DNA from: Balanoglossus misakiensis
Lineage: Eukaryota; Hemichordata
Direction: 5' to 3'
DNA: 64,000 nt
Assembly: GCA_040954595.2 (NCBI GenBank)
Contig: CM082578.2
Span: forward strand, 3,162,001-3,226,000
Shown: one piece after another, positions 10,271-21,343 of the stretch
Layout of the letters: each line of letters opens with the position of its first letter
Numbering within the stretch: position 1 is the stretch's first letter
Program-made: the position numbers and the translations under genes
Notes under the pieces: model-generated
Databases searched by the model: none
What the model saw: only the letters and a program-made list of their open reading frames with translations
What the model was told of the DNA's origin: nothing

Positions 10271-11309
10271 TGTCAGAGGTGGAGGGCACCCCTCTGATTC
10301 CCGGATAAATATTGAGCTGCTATCAGTGCCAAGGAGTAAACATCCGTGGATAAGGTATGGGGAGAAACTACACAAACCAGTGCGGATACAATAATACAGT
10401 TGATTTAATTTAAATCAATTAAATAATAATATAAAGACAATACTAGAAATATAATTTTTGTCCACAATATCAAATGTCTCTGTCCTAACCAATTTAGCAA
10501 GTACAGGTATACTGATACAATTGGTCATACAATACAATGGGTTACTTAATATATTACATAAATGAATATATTCACAATATCACTATAGTTCATTGTCTAT
10601 GCCATATTGTCTAAACAATGGTAAGTGTCACTTAGCTGTATATAACATTCATAGTAAACAATCATGATTCAACCACAATATGGGATGGAGTCCTGTATAG
10701 ATGACCGATGTAGCGACGATCCACATTACACGTACAATCTGTTATACACCATGTTTTCTACCACTTGTAGTCCTCCAGTAGTCAAGTAAACACACTGAAG
10801 ACTGACTTGTTAGATGCAAGTCTTGGGTTCAATGGACGAGAATTCTTCACCACACTTCATGCTCAGCAATACCGGGTCTATAGGATGGTTCCACAGAACT
10901 CTGCTTGGAGCAATTTCCAGCCACACCACATACGACCATGCCAGCCACGCCAAACGCCCGACCACACCGGTTTGCACTGAATAAGCCCTATACTGCTTTC
11001 TAGAAGTACTGAATTTACTTCCACTCGAATTGCAGAAACAGTGGTCCTGAGAGCACTAATGCGCGCTACAGCATTACATGGACACAGCAAGCTATGGTGC
11101 AATATTTCCCCTAGTATTTCTCCTCACTGAGCAGGGAGACCCGACTTGTTGCTCCCTTCAAGATCTAAATTGAAGTGTGCTCTCTTACTACACGAAACTT
11201 AGCTAACGAAGCCCTATTCATTAACATGACAATACACAGTGTCACTACACCTGAAATTATGCGGGCACCTGGGTTTCCACTGACTCCAATACTACCTAAT
11301 TATATGACA
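10271..11309 (-). repeat. 5' LTR of the Gmr1-type element
   Basis: Partner of 4030-5067 with the same TGTCA/TGACA tips. It would carry the promoter for minus-strand transcription into gag; I do not identify a definite TATA box. TGATT follows at 11310-11314. Confidence 0.92.
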
Positions 11310-11314
11310 TGATT

Positions 11315-11459
11315 CTTTTATTGCATGAATTATTTGTTGAAGATAAAATAGAAAAGCCAGATTCTAAGATTCTACACTGAATCAACAAGTTATCTGGTCA
11401 GTCCAGTTTCTAAGGTTTTTGTTGGTCAAAGATATGTTAACGAATAAATATAGAAAAGA
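11315..11459. other. Short unassigned spacer
   Basis: AT-rich DNA between the Gypsy target duplication and the LINE tail. No feature seen. Confidence 0.3.
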
Positions 11460-12135
11460 TAACCGATTGTCGATTGTTTATTTGCATTTCAAGGCCTCCG
11501 GCCCATTTGCAGTGGAGTTATACGTCAAAAATTACCGATAAATTAACAGTACAGTATCCAATAACTAGTCAGTAATTACAAAACAGGATTGCCATCATTT
11601 AAATTACAAATAATTTCTTTTCGTATTTGAAAAGCTTTGAAAAAATACACAGGTTTCGTAGAACACATACATCAGAGGAACGTAATAAACGCTGAAACGT
11701 GCATATATTGGGGTGAGTAAACATATCTTTGGGTAAATAAATTGGTCCGATAGTGTGGTAGGCAGGACATTCTAACAGAAAATGAAATTCGTCTTTAACT
11801 TTGTTAGTATTGCATATTTCACAAAATCTCTCTGTTGAAATAACATCTAAATGTCTCCCATTTTCTACACTTAAAGGGAGGCATGGACAACGAAAACATG
11901 CCATTATTTGTCTCATTTTGATATTAATATTTAAAGTATGTATTTTTCAGGTTCTAGGGCACTTTTAAACCCTACATATGTGCGCAATTTTTGTCTACGA
12001 ATGATGTTACCCCACCATTGTTGCTTACAAGTATCTTTAGCCCTTTTTTCACACAACTTTAGAAAACGTCTTTGTTGCCAACTTCCTGTGCTATCGAGAC
12101 GGAACCAAAACCATAAGAGTACAAAACATGCTTAA
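11460..12135 (-). pseudogene. 3' end of a LINE of the LINE-B family
   Basis: The minus-strand frame 11599-11916 holds a Cys/His cluster, FCEICNTNKVKDEFHFLL. It parallels the nested LINE fragment at 16297-17295, which has FCKVCNTNMVEDEYHFLV. Upstream, shifted frames give HVLYSYGFG and AQEVGNKDVF, aligning with DILFSLGFG and SQEVGDKKHF there. The 3' end at about 11480 (TTTGCATTTCAAGGCCTCCG on the plus strand) resembles 16170-16195. Frameshifts at about 11930 and 12070 show decay. It may be the missing 3' part of LINE-B, which breaks off near 18346. Confidence 0.7.
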
Positions 12136-13736
12136 TAATAATAATAATAATTAAATAAAGAATTATATAAAAATAATAATTTTAATAATAATAGGTCCGA
12201 TTTCCACAAAAATTTCACCATAGGGGTATCTTGGCTCAATAAGAACAAAAATGATATCCGTTTAGTGATAACATGTTTCCATGGCAACCATTTTGGGGCT
12301 GAAATTATGCTTTTTGTGCTAAGAGAGGGTATCACAAGTCAATTTACATAATAATTGGTTGGATTTGAACACAAAATCACACTGGCAGTATTTTTGTTTA
12401 CAAAGAAAACATTTGGGGTTTATTTTCCGAATGCACAATAATAAGTTGGTGAAATTTGACTTTTCTTTCAAGACAGAGGAACTGCGCATGTGCAGAAAAA
12501 CTGGCAATGCAGCCTGCCGATTTCCACAGTGTAACTACAAAAAAATACAAGATACAATAGTATCGTTAAGGAATCCAATCAATCGATTGTTCATGCATTT
12601 CCAGACTGTCGACCAGTTTTAAAACATAAATTCATTGGTATTGCATAAACGTTTACCGTCTATTTGTTGTTGTATGACATGGGTTATTGAAGGAAGGCAG
12701 TTACAGGACACACTCGTAGAAGTACACTGTTTGAGTATTGACAGCGAGTCTGTGTTAAATTTGGCAGTTCAGCGTGACTTCAACACTAAATAGACAACTA
12801 GCAGAAAAGTCTGCAAACTTCTAAATTTCTGGAAATGTTTTATTTGGTATGGTTATGAAATAATTTTCGTCTATGAAGAATCAAATCTCAGCGACGCAGG
12901 ATAGCTTCTGATGAATGCGAAGACCTGTCAGCTGACACGCAAATACAGCCAAAACATAAAATTCAACATTGAAAACGGAACCGCGAGATGCCTCGTGTGT
13001 CTGTCCTGTCACCTCGTCTGAGAAAACAATAAAATTCCCGAGAAATAATAACACGAAATCCAAAGTATCGTGATAACATTTCTTCATTTATCTGATTCTA
13101 TTTGGCTGCCTTGTACATTGTAAACATTGCGTCCGTTTGACACCGACACAAACGTAGCATAACTCAGAGGTCAATACTTTGATTAAAAACAATAATTTTA
13201 ACACTAACCTTCCTGTTCCACGATATCTGCGGTTTCTATGGCGCTCAAATCTCATGATATGTGCAATTCTAAAGCCAACTGGGGTATTATTCCTGTCGTT
13301 TTAGCCACGAAAACTGGGCAGACGACACGACGCGAAACAGCTCGTTCACACTCAGTTGACATCGCGTGATTTCAGAGCGCGCGCAAACATACGAAAAATT
13401 GCTACAATGTTGTACGTAAATAAACTCGGTCTCCAACTCGTGTTGGGTTTCGAGCGAAGTTTTGTACCTCAGATCTGTCGTACACACGCCACCAGACTCA
13501 CTGGGTAACAAGGTTTTAAATAGTGTTTAACAATACCCGAGGTCTTTTTGTGAATATTAGGTAGAAAATCTCCAACTGAAAGCTTTGAAACGTCGTCTGC
13601 AATTTTAGATACATAGGCCACTTTGAAAAATGTTGTCTTTATGAATCTGAAGTATCACGAATGATTGTACAGGAAATCCACCCGTGCTTATTAAATTGAT
13701 AGATTGTTTATATAATTCTTTAAACCCCTTAACTGG
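12136..13736. other. Intervening DNA, no gene recognised
   Basis: It starts with an (AAT)n-rich stretch at 12132-12195. The remaining ~1.5 kb has several short open frames without a recognisable domain. It lies between LINE-B's 3' part and the LINE-A tail, so it may be another unrecognised insertion or flank. Confidence 0.35.
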
Positions 13737-13920
13737 TAATAATAATAATAATAATAATAATACTAATAATTTATTTGCCAAAAAATGAATGGAAGCATTT
13801 ACATCAAAATTATAGAGTACAGTAGAAAATAAAGAAAATTTCTGGCAGGAGCCGCAAAAAATAGTTCCTAAGAACTAGTCGAGTTTGTGGCACCAAAGTA
13901 TCAGGTAAGTAAATATTTAA

Positions 13921-14062
13921 GCAATAAAACACCCCCAGCCATGGTATATCACGAGATTTTGACCAGTTCACGACATATACGCACGAGCGATAGCGAGTGC
14001 GTATATGGAGTTGAACTGGTCAAAATCGAGTGGTATACCATGGCTGGGGGGTGTTTTATTGC
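13921..14062. mobile_element. Foldback element in the LINE-A 3' UTR
   Basis: The arms GCAATAAAACACCCCCAGCC and its inverse at the right end are nearly perfect over about 60 bases, with the centre near ACGAGCGATAGCGAGT. No coding sequence. The flanks ATATTTAA and TATTATAT are not a convincing duplication; the right flank is the tip of the next inverted-repeat element. Confidence 0.65.
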
Positions 14063-14233
14063 TATTATATTATGCCAGTATATTGAAACTTTGCATAAAA
14101 CATTTTAAAAAGGCATTTTCTTTAACTATGATATATGACTGTGGTATATGGCTAATATATCACGGTCACGTGTCGTGTCTCGACCAATCAAATAGCGTGA
14201 TTTACACCATCAATATACTGGTATAATATAATA
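14063..14233. mobile_element. Short element with ~24-bp terminal inverted repeats
   Basis: TATTATATTATGCCAGTATA at the left is inverted as TATACTGGTATAATATAATA at the right. The interior (about 120 bases) is non-coding. It abuts the foldback element at 13921-14062 exactly, so one may have inserted next to or into the other. Confidence 0.55.
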
Positions 14234-14592
14234 TACAATATGTGAAACTGACGAAAAATCAAAACAAAAAATATTAAAGAAAGTACTGGTCGAGAAAGAA
14301 CAAACAAACAGTAAGGTGACAGGGCAGGCTGAAAAGACTGCGGTACAGATCAAGTACTTGAAAGAAGGTGTTCCCTTAACTGCATCTTAAAGGCATTTCT
14401 ATTGGGGATTTGTTTCATTTTGTCTGGCAGCGAATTCCAGTGTTTGGTGGCAGCATATTTGAGACTATGTTGAATTATGGAAAGTTTTACTTTTGGAATA
14501 TAAAAATTGTCATTTGTTGCAAGACGTGTTGGATAATCATGAGGTAGTTGGTCGAGGTAGTGATGTACATTGTGTATAAAAAGAAGATTTTT

Positions 14593-16144
14593 CTATAAGT
14601 CAAAAACCAGTAAACAGGTGCTTAATTTGCATTGCTTGTGGATATCAAGAATATTGAGCTGTCGGAAGAGGGGAGCTGAGTGAGTACAAGGGTCCGAAAA
14701 AGAGACAAGACGTACTAATTTTTTTTGCAGGTTGAGAATTGGTTGTAGAAAGGTAGAATATGTGTTGCCCCATACCTCAATGCAATAGCAGATACGTGGT
14801 AAAATCAGAGAATTGTAGATGATAATAAGTGTAGACCTGGGAACAAAGTAACGAATTTTGGGAATGATGCCAACTAATGGAGCGATTGAATTGGTGACTT
14901 TCTCAATGTGGGTTTTCCAAGTCATGTCGTGATCAATTGACAAACCTAAGTAGTTGGTAGATAAAACACCATCTATTATGGATCCATCAACACTCAAATT
15001 ACCCAAAGTATTTATGGGTTTCCTGGCTGACTTAATTATCATGAAATTAGTTTTTTTCTGAATTAATAGTTAACTTGTTTGCCTTGCACCAGAGACAAAC
15101 CTTTTGAAAATCAATATCGGTAATATCTATGACAGAACTATTAAAGTATTTAAATAAGCTGGTGTCATCAGCAAAGAGTCTGAAATCAAAACTACTAGTT
15201 GAATGAACAATATCATTGATGTACAATAAAAAGAGAATAGGCCCTATAATGGAACCTTGTGGGACTCCACATTGAATAGGTTTGTATGAAGAGGACTTGT
15301 CTCGAATGGAAACTGTTTGCTGACGATCTGAAAGATAACTCTTAAACCATAAAACCACAAACGGGGCGGAAGAAAAACGAGTTGAGATAATTCCCATGTA
15401 GGTAATGGCGGAACTTCGTGCTAATCTTTGCAGCAAGATTTGAACCTATGTTAGTGAAATAATCATTAAACTCCTCTGCAATGTCTATAGTATTCGTAAG
15501 AAGCGTTTTGTCAGGGCTATTGGAATTTAAACTTGTGGGGAATGAATTTTTCTTGGTTTTGTTAAGGATTTCTCTGATCACTCGCCAAGTTTTCTCTGTG
15601 TTACCTTCAGCATTAAGCATTGAATCAGCAAAATACTTCTTCTTGGCATACAGATTTTTGTTAAAACGTTCCTGTAAGCAGTGTAGGTACGCCTAACTTC
15701 TACATTATGTGGGCTATTTTTAACTTTCGTAAAAAGTTTGTGTTTTTTCCTGACTGACTTCAAAAGAGCGGGTGACAGCCGGGGTTTACGAATTGAATTA
15801 CAATGGTTCCTTACAATATTAATGTGAATATGCCTGTTCATAACATCACTAAAAAGTTTGTAAAAAATACCATATGCCTCATTAGGATTGGCGCAGTCAT
15901 ACACAGGCTGCCAAGATACATTATTTAAATCCTGAACAAAAGCGTCCTGATTGTAACTCCTGAAATCATACTTGAAGTTATTACAATTGGAAGTAAAAAC
16001 ATGGCTGAAGCGTTTAAGCACGCCAAAAACAGCATAATGATCGCTGATATCTGTCTGAATAGTACCACATTCAATACAATAATCTGTGATGTTGGTTAGA
16101 ATGTGGTCAATAGTAGTACTTGACTGGCTTGTAATTCTAGTGGG
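14593..16144 (-). pseudogene. LINE-A ORF2, end of endonuclease and reverse transcriptase
   Basis: From the right: the endonuclease end (SSTTIDHILTN, SDHYAVFGVL), a spacer (15578-16021), the polymerase with VPQGSIIGPILFLLYINDI and active site FADDTS (near 15180), and a thumb/C-terminal region (LGLSIDHDMTWKTHIEKV). At least three frameshifts lie between 15042 and 15620. The polymerase would copy element RNA at the nicked target; this copy cannot make an intact protein. Motifs place it in the CR1/L2/Rex group. Confidence 0.85.
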
Positions 16145-16156
16145 TGTGGTGATAAT
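16145..16156. repeat. 12-bp target-site duplication of the nested LINE, left copy
   Basis: TGTGGTGATAAT here is repeated exactly at 17313-17324. Joining the two sides restores the LINE-A endonuclease frame, proving the intervening 1156 bases are an insertion. Confidence 0.88.
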
Positions 16157-17312
16157 AATAATAATAATCTTTTATTTGCGTTTTAAGGCCGCCGGCCCAT
16201 ATGCAAAGGGGGTACATTTAGATTTTTTCCAAAAGAGAGATACAACAAAACATATAAGTGGAGTGCATAGCAAGGTATATCAGAACACAAATCGCATCAC
16301 TGTGAGTAAACGTACATTACAGCTTTTTCTCGAAGTCTGAAAGCTCTGTGGACAAAATTACAGAGACTAAGTAGGTCATCTGAACGAGATGACCTCATAA
16401 ACCTTAGAAATTTACAGAAATTTGGTTCCAGGAACAATTCCTTTGGTAAGTACCGTATTCTCAAATTATTGTACAGTGGGCAAATTACAAGAAAGTGGTA
16501 TTCATCTTCTACCATATTTGTGTTACAAACTTTACAAAATCTAAAAGCCGAAGCAATGTTATCTCTCCTGCCTTCTTCCATCGCAAGAGGGAGTACTGAA
16601 CAGCGAAAATATGTAAATATTCGGATAGCTTGGTGATTACAGTGAAGGTACAAATATCTCTCAGGCTCTAGTAAATTTTTGAATTGGATATACGTGCGGA
16701 GTTTGGGTTTCAGTGAAGCTTTTTCGATCCAACGTTGTTTGTATACATCTTTGACTCTATTTTCGAAGATATACAGAAAATGTTTTTTGTCACCAACTTC
16801 CTGAGAAACCCAGGCAAACCCAAATCCGAGCGAAAATAAAATATCCTTTACTGAGGTTGCCCAAGTATTTCTACCCATATTGTCTAAATTACACAACATC
16901 AAATATGCCTGCCTTGGAATTCTATGGGGTGGCATTTCGAGGAGTTTTAACCAGTAAGCGATGCAACGTTTTATGGTGGTACAATAGATAGGGAGACGTC
17001 CACATTCTCCCATTACTGCTTCTGTAGTAGTGTGTTTAGGTACTCCCAGCAGTAGCCTACACCACCTCCTCTGTACATTCTCTAAAACTTCAAAATATTG
17101 AAATCCCCAAATTTCTGCCCCATATGATAAAATTGGTACAATCATTGCATCGAATAATTTAAAATGAACATTAATATCCAGAAAATCTAATTTCCGTCTG
17201 GTGGCGGACAATATATTCAAAGCCTTTCCGGCTTGATAAGCTAAAGTGTACACCGCTTTTGACCAAGTATTCCTTGAAGAAAGAAGAAGACCCAAGTATT
17301 TGTAGTACGAAA
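16157..17312 (-). mobile_element. 5'-truncated LINE (LINE-B family) nested in LINE-A
   Basis: The minus-strand frame 17295-16297 (332 codons) is the C-terminal third of a LINE ORF2. It opens in the polymerase thumb (ILSYGAEIWGFQYFEVLENV) and ends with the FCKVCNTNMVEDEYHFLV Cys/His motif. It resembles 18412-18738 (IWEFQYYETLEKIQRKWCR) and 11599-11916. The left end has an ATT-type 3' tail (16150-16170), normal for target-primed insertion, and a 12-bp duplication. The frame is still open over 332 codons, so it is younger than its host LINE. Confidence 0.88.
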
Positions 17313-17324
17313 TGTGGTGATAAT

Positions 17325-17915
17325 CTGGGAGAAATGAAGCGAGTTAACAGCTGTAAGATACTGGGATGATGGTGGAACATTCGTAGACGTATCAATATTC
17401 AAATCACCCAAAATTACACAATCACAGCCTTTGACTGAAAGCTGGTGGAGGCATGCCTCAAAGCTGTCAACAAAATCAATATATGGCGTTTTCGGTTTTC
17501 TATAGACAACTCCTATTATTATTCTTTTGTTATTAATGAGGCTTTCAACAAAGATGGACTCACAATGCATAATATTTGGGGTGTTAATGACGGTATGTGG
17601 GACCGAATCATGAATATACAATGCCACTCCCCCACCTTGGCCTTTTTCTCTGTTAGCAGTAAGCAAGTTATAAGAGGGTAAATTGTACAAATCAGAGTTG
17701 ATAGAATGTAACCATGTTTCCGTAAGCGCTAAGAAAGTGAAGCGGTTTTGTAAAATGTCCAGTAGCGCTACAAAATCATCATAATGTTTGGATAGCGAGC
17801 GGATATTTAGGTGTAGAAAGGAACACATGTTTTTTATATTTTCACTGCTAGACCTGAAGTGTTCGACACTGTATGCTTTACAATTAAAATTGGTCACAGT
17901 TTCGTCGACACTCAT
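17325..17915 (-). pseudogene. LINE-A ORF2 start, AP endonuclease
   Basis: The frame begins with Met at 17915 and reads SFLHLNIRSLSKHYDDFVAL, FLALTETWL (catalytic Glu), GGGVALYIHDSVPHTV, IIIGVVYRKP and VILGDLNID (Asp-x-Asn). This is the apurinic-endonuclease-like domain that nicks target DNA for LINE insertion. It is cut at the nested LINE (17313) after SQIITTFRTTN and resumes at 16144 with the remaining motif SDHYAV. The lower end of the nominal frame (below 17313) belongs to the inserted LINE. Confidence 0.88.
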
Positions 17916-17957
17916 TAAAAAGGGCGAAAGTTCTAGTAATTACTATACAAATGGACA

Positions 17958-18340
17958 TTACTTTATGCGTTGAATGTCTCTTTCAGAGCTGATCTTTATC
18001 GCTGGGCTGTCATTTTCTTTCCAGGCATATGTCTTCCCGTTTCGAGTCCATATGTATTTCCAGTTCTTGACTTTTCGCTTGACATTGGCGTCATGGAACA
18101 GTTTTTTGCCTTTCTTGGTTAATTGTTCATTAATGTAGATGAGGTTTTTACCTTGTTTTGGATGAGAAATTCCATCATCTGACGCCGTCTTCTTGTATAG
18201 TTTCTTCTTGGCATTGTAGAGAGCTTCCCGAACACTTCGTCTGGTGAATCTCACGATTATGGCTGGTGGCTGTTGATCGTTTTTCTTGGGCAGTCGATGG
18301 CTGATGTCAATGTCAATTTCTCGAATCGTTGTAACACATT
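17958..18340 (-). pseudogene. LINE-A ORF1 C-terminal domain
   Basis: The frame reads IDIDISHRLPKKND, then VRFTRRSVREALYNAKKKL, IYINEQLTKKGKKLF and KYIWTRNGKTYAWKEND. This is the C-terminal RNA-binding part shared by ORF1 proteins of CR1/L2-like and related LINEs. It ends just upstream of the endonuclease ORF, the normal order. The N-terminal part is missing because LINE-A begins here. Confidence 0.75.
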
Positions 18341-18411
18341 GTGTCTATCTAAATCGTCGAGTTGTCAAAGCATGACATACGCTTGGCGTGGCAATCTTGT
18401 GGGTGTTAATT

Positions 18412-19669
18412 CTAAAAGTCTTTGATGCAGCGTTTCAACGAATGTACAAATATTGGCAGCCTGCCACATTCCCCAACAACAGCTTCGTTTGTTGCACTTG
18501 ATGGCAAACCTAAAAATGCCCTGCACCATTTTCTTTGTATCTTTTCGAGTGTTTCATAATACTGAAACTCCCAAATTTCAGAAGCGTAAATAATAATCGG
18601 TAAAATAGTTGTGTCAAAAAGCATAAAATGTGTATTATATGGGAAACCCCAAATTTTTCGCTCTGCCCCACCTATTTCTTGATTATAAAACAAGACCAAG
18701 GTATTTGGAATAGGAGACGACTTCACTATTTTGGCCATTCAAAGTCCACTTTTCTGTGCGAGCTCTATGGCCCCCATTACGAAAAACATTATTTGTGTCT
18801 TCTTAATATTAACCCCATTGCCCATTTACTACAAAATTCTCCCAAAACATTTATCAATTTCTGTAAGTTTCCCACAGAGTCAGCACAAATTGCAACATCA
18901 TCAGCATATAACAGCTAAAATAAGTTATACAAATCTTGGGTTCATTAAATTTCCATGATACCAGAATTAATTAACATGACATTCAGTTCTTCAATAAAGA
19001 AAGTAAATAGTACAGGACTAAGCATGCAACCCTGCCTAACACCTGACGGAGAGTGAAAGTAATCTGAAACCTTTGACCCTGACTTTATACATGATTCCAC
19101 GTTCGAATACATGGAACGAAGGATGATAAAACAATTACCAGATACACCAAGTGTGGAAAGTTTATACATAAGTAATGAATGATTCACTCTATTAAATGCT
19201 TTTGAGAAATCCACAAATAGGCAATACAATTTTCCACCTCTTACACTCAGGTATTTTTGTACCATAGCATACAAAACAAAAATGTTATCAACTGTGCTAT
19301 GATCTCTTTGAAACCTGCTTGACAGTCAGATCTTAACTCATTCATTTAAGCCCATATTGTCAAACGCTCATTTAAAATTGAGGTAAAAACTTTACCAAGA
19401 ACATTTAACAGAGAAATTCCCGGATAGTTACCAACATCGTTTCTATTTCCATTTTTAAACAAAGGGATAATAACACCTATTGCCCATTCTTCGGGGAAAT
19501 AACCAGATTCAAAAATTCTATTAAACAAAATGTGAATGAATGGAATGGTAACATCTGCTGAAAATTTTAAAATTTCTCCCGGAATACCATCAACTCCTGG
19601 GGATTTACCAGATTTTAATCTTTTCAAACTTGCAGCGATTTCCTGTATCGAAATACTCTTATTCAACAA
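18412..19669 (-). pseudogene. LINE-B reverse transcriptase
   Basis: Three frames. 19346-19669 has LKRLKSGKSPGVDGIPGEIL, FPEEWAIGVIIPLFKNGN and NYPGISLLNVLGKVF (fingers). 18945-19274 has YCLFVDFSKAFNRVNHSLL and SGVRQGCMLSPVLF (palm). 18412-18738 has YASEIWEFQYYETLEKIQRK (thumb). Sequence just below 18945 recalls the YADD region but is frameshifted. The C-terminal Cys/His domain is absent here. Confidence 0.85.
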
Positions 19670-20036
19670 AATCTTCTGGTATATTAGTGGATGACGTACC
19701 TATACCATGTTTACAGTGTGTTTAAAATGTCATCTCCAGACACAGTATCACCATATTGCATATATAAATGTTTAAAATAATCATACCATTCTTTTAAACT
19801 TATACTATTTGTATTGCACTACCTACGATTCATACATGACTTTAAGACTTGCCACACCTCAGCTGACCCATCCCTGAATGCATCGGCAAGTTTCTCTTTA
19901 ATTAAATTTTGGTAAACCCTTTTCTTGTTGCGACATGTATCCTTAAAATCTTTCTTCGCTGTCATATAGTCCCCAATGCAATTGTAGAGTTTGAATGTCC
20001 GAAAACTTTCAGTTTATCATACATACAGCGTTTTTT

Positions 20037-21140
20037 TTAAACACAGGTGGTGTCAAACCATTCTTGTTGCTTACGTGGCTTTCCTTTAAAATCAAACTGT
20101 GTACATTCCATATCTTGCCAGGCTACTTGCAATGCTTCTGTAAACTTAACAGTAGCTGTATCAATGTCTGAGGAGTTATGTACAGAGTCATTGAAAAGAG
20201 TTTTCACTTGAACTGAGAAGAGGTTTTCTAAAAATACACCTCTGTGATTTTCACACCATTTAAAACGCACAGGTTTTGTGGCGTTGACCACGTATTCACC
20301 GTCTTCTTGTTCGACACGTCTTGACTCTATACCGGTAAATTTACATGGCAACGGCATGTGATCTGATTCGGTGCGAGAAAGTATTTTAAAATCAACCAAC
20401 GAGTCGAACAATGCAGTCGGTAGAATGACGTAATCAACTACACTTGCACCGGCATGTGAAATACTGGTAGAACTGCCATCACTGTCTCCACCTGCTCGAC
20501 CGTTTACAATATGAATACCTGCTCGTTTACATATGTCAATCAACACTCTTCCTGCATGTGTTACAACTGCATCTCTGGACTGCCGTCGTGTACAAAATGT
20601 GTCTGAAACATAATCTAAATTAAGCACTGGAACATGAATGGTTATGTCGCTGGTAATGAAATCACCAAGGTGGCCTGTTCTTGCATTAAAATCTCCTGTC
20701 AGAATAATTGGCTTTTCGGCATCTGTAGAGCACACATTGATTAAAACTCGTCCAGCTTCTCAATCTAAGCAGAGGGATTTTCTGGACGAAAATAGCAACA
20801 ACCAAGAATAACTTTTTTCCATAGAAAACATAGGCAACGGAAGCTCAAGAAAAACACAATTTTTCACGTCACAATAAATTTGGGAAAAAATTCTAATACA
20901 TTTGCTGACATAAATAGCCACACCACCACTTGCTCTACCTCTATTCGAAAATTTTACAGCTGGGAAAGAAAATGTGTTGTAGTTGGAAAGAAAATTTACA
21001 TCGTCATCCTTCAAGCAAAATGTTTCAACAAGACAAATTATATCATATGTTTGACAGAGTGATACGAAATCAGGATTGCATAAATTTCTTTTTAATCCTC
21101 GAATATTCCACGTTAGTAATGAAAGGTCATTTCAGAATGG
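20037..21140 (-). pseudogene. LINE-B AP endonuclease
   Basis: Starts LSLLTWNIRGLKRNLCNP at about 21120 and CLVETFCLKDD (catalytic Glu). 20760-21014 follows with ASGGVAIYVSKCI. After a frameshift, 20037-20735 reads PIILTGDFNARTGHLGDF (Asp and Asn), ASVVDYVILP and RTESDHMPL (the terminal SDH). All conserved endonuclease blocks are therefore present across two frames. A spacer with KWCENHRGVFLENL leads to the polymerase. Confidence 0.85.
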
Positions 21141-21343
21141 CAACTCAGGCCTTGGCCACACCCCTATTTCGCCTTATCAAACTTTGATGTGCGTTCGACG
21201 ATTTGATTTTCTTCATTCACAATGAACGTACGCTTACCGTCCGAACCCTTGACAATCAGTTTATCACATTGAAGGTGCGCTTTCAGCTCGCAATCATCAG
21301 CTATGAGAGAATGGCGATAACCCCATAACTTGGACCGAATAGC

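Larger units (their letters stand above)
4030..11309 (-). mobile_element. Gmr1-type Ty3/Gypsy LTR retrotransposon
   Basis: A full-length element of 7.28 kb including a 428-bp insert. It has two ~1038-bp LTRs, a 5-bp target duplication, a tRNA-Pro-like primer-binding site and a purine tract. Reading the minus strand, the order is gag, CCHC zinc knuckle, protease, integrase (zinc-binding then DDE core), reverse transcriptase, RNase H. Integrase before reverse transcriptase is the Copia-like order, but the polymerase is Gypsy-like; this combination defines Gmr1-like elements. By eye the LTRs differ at roughly 15 of ~1040 positions, so insertion is fairly recent. Three frameshifts and the insert make this copy inactive. 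Confidence 0.92.
13737..18345 (-). mobile_element. LINE-A, CR1/L2-group non-LTR retrotransposon (nested, inactive)
   Basis: Minus-strand order: the C-terminal part of an RNA-binding ORF1 (18340-17958), AP endonuclease (17915-17325, resuming at 16144), reverse transcriptase (about 15620-15050), a C-terminal domain (15042-14593) and a 3' UTR ending in an (AAT)n tail at 13737-13768. It is interrupted by a nested LINE (16157-17312, 12-bp duplication) and by two small inverted-repeat elements in the 3' UTR. The 5' end abuts broken LINE-B at about 18346, suggesting it inserted there as a 5'-truncated copy. Confidence 0.8.
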
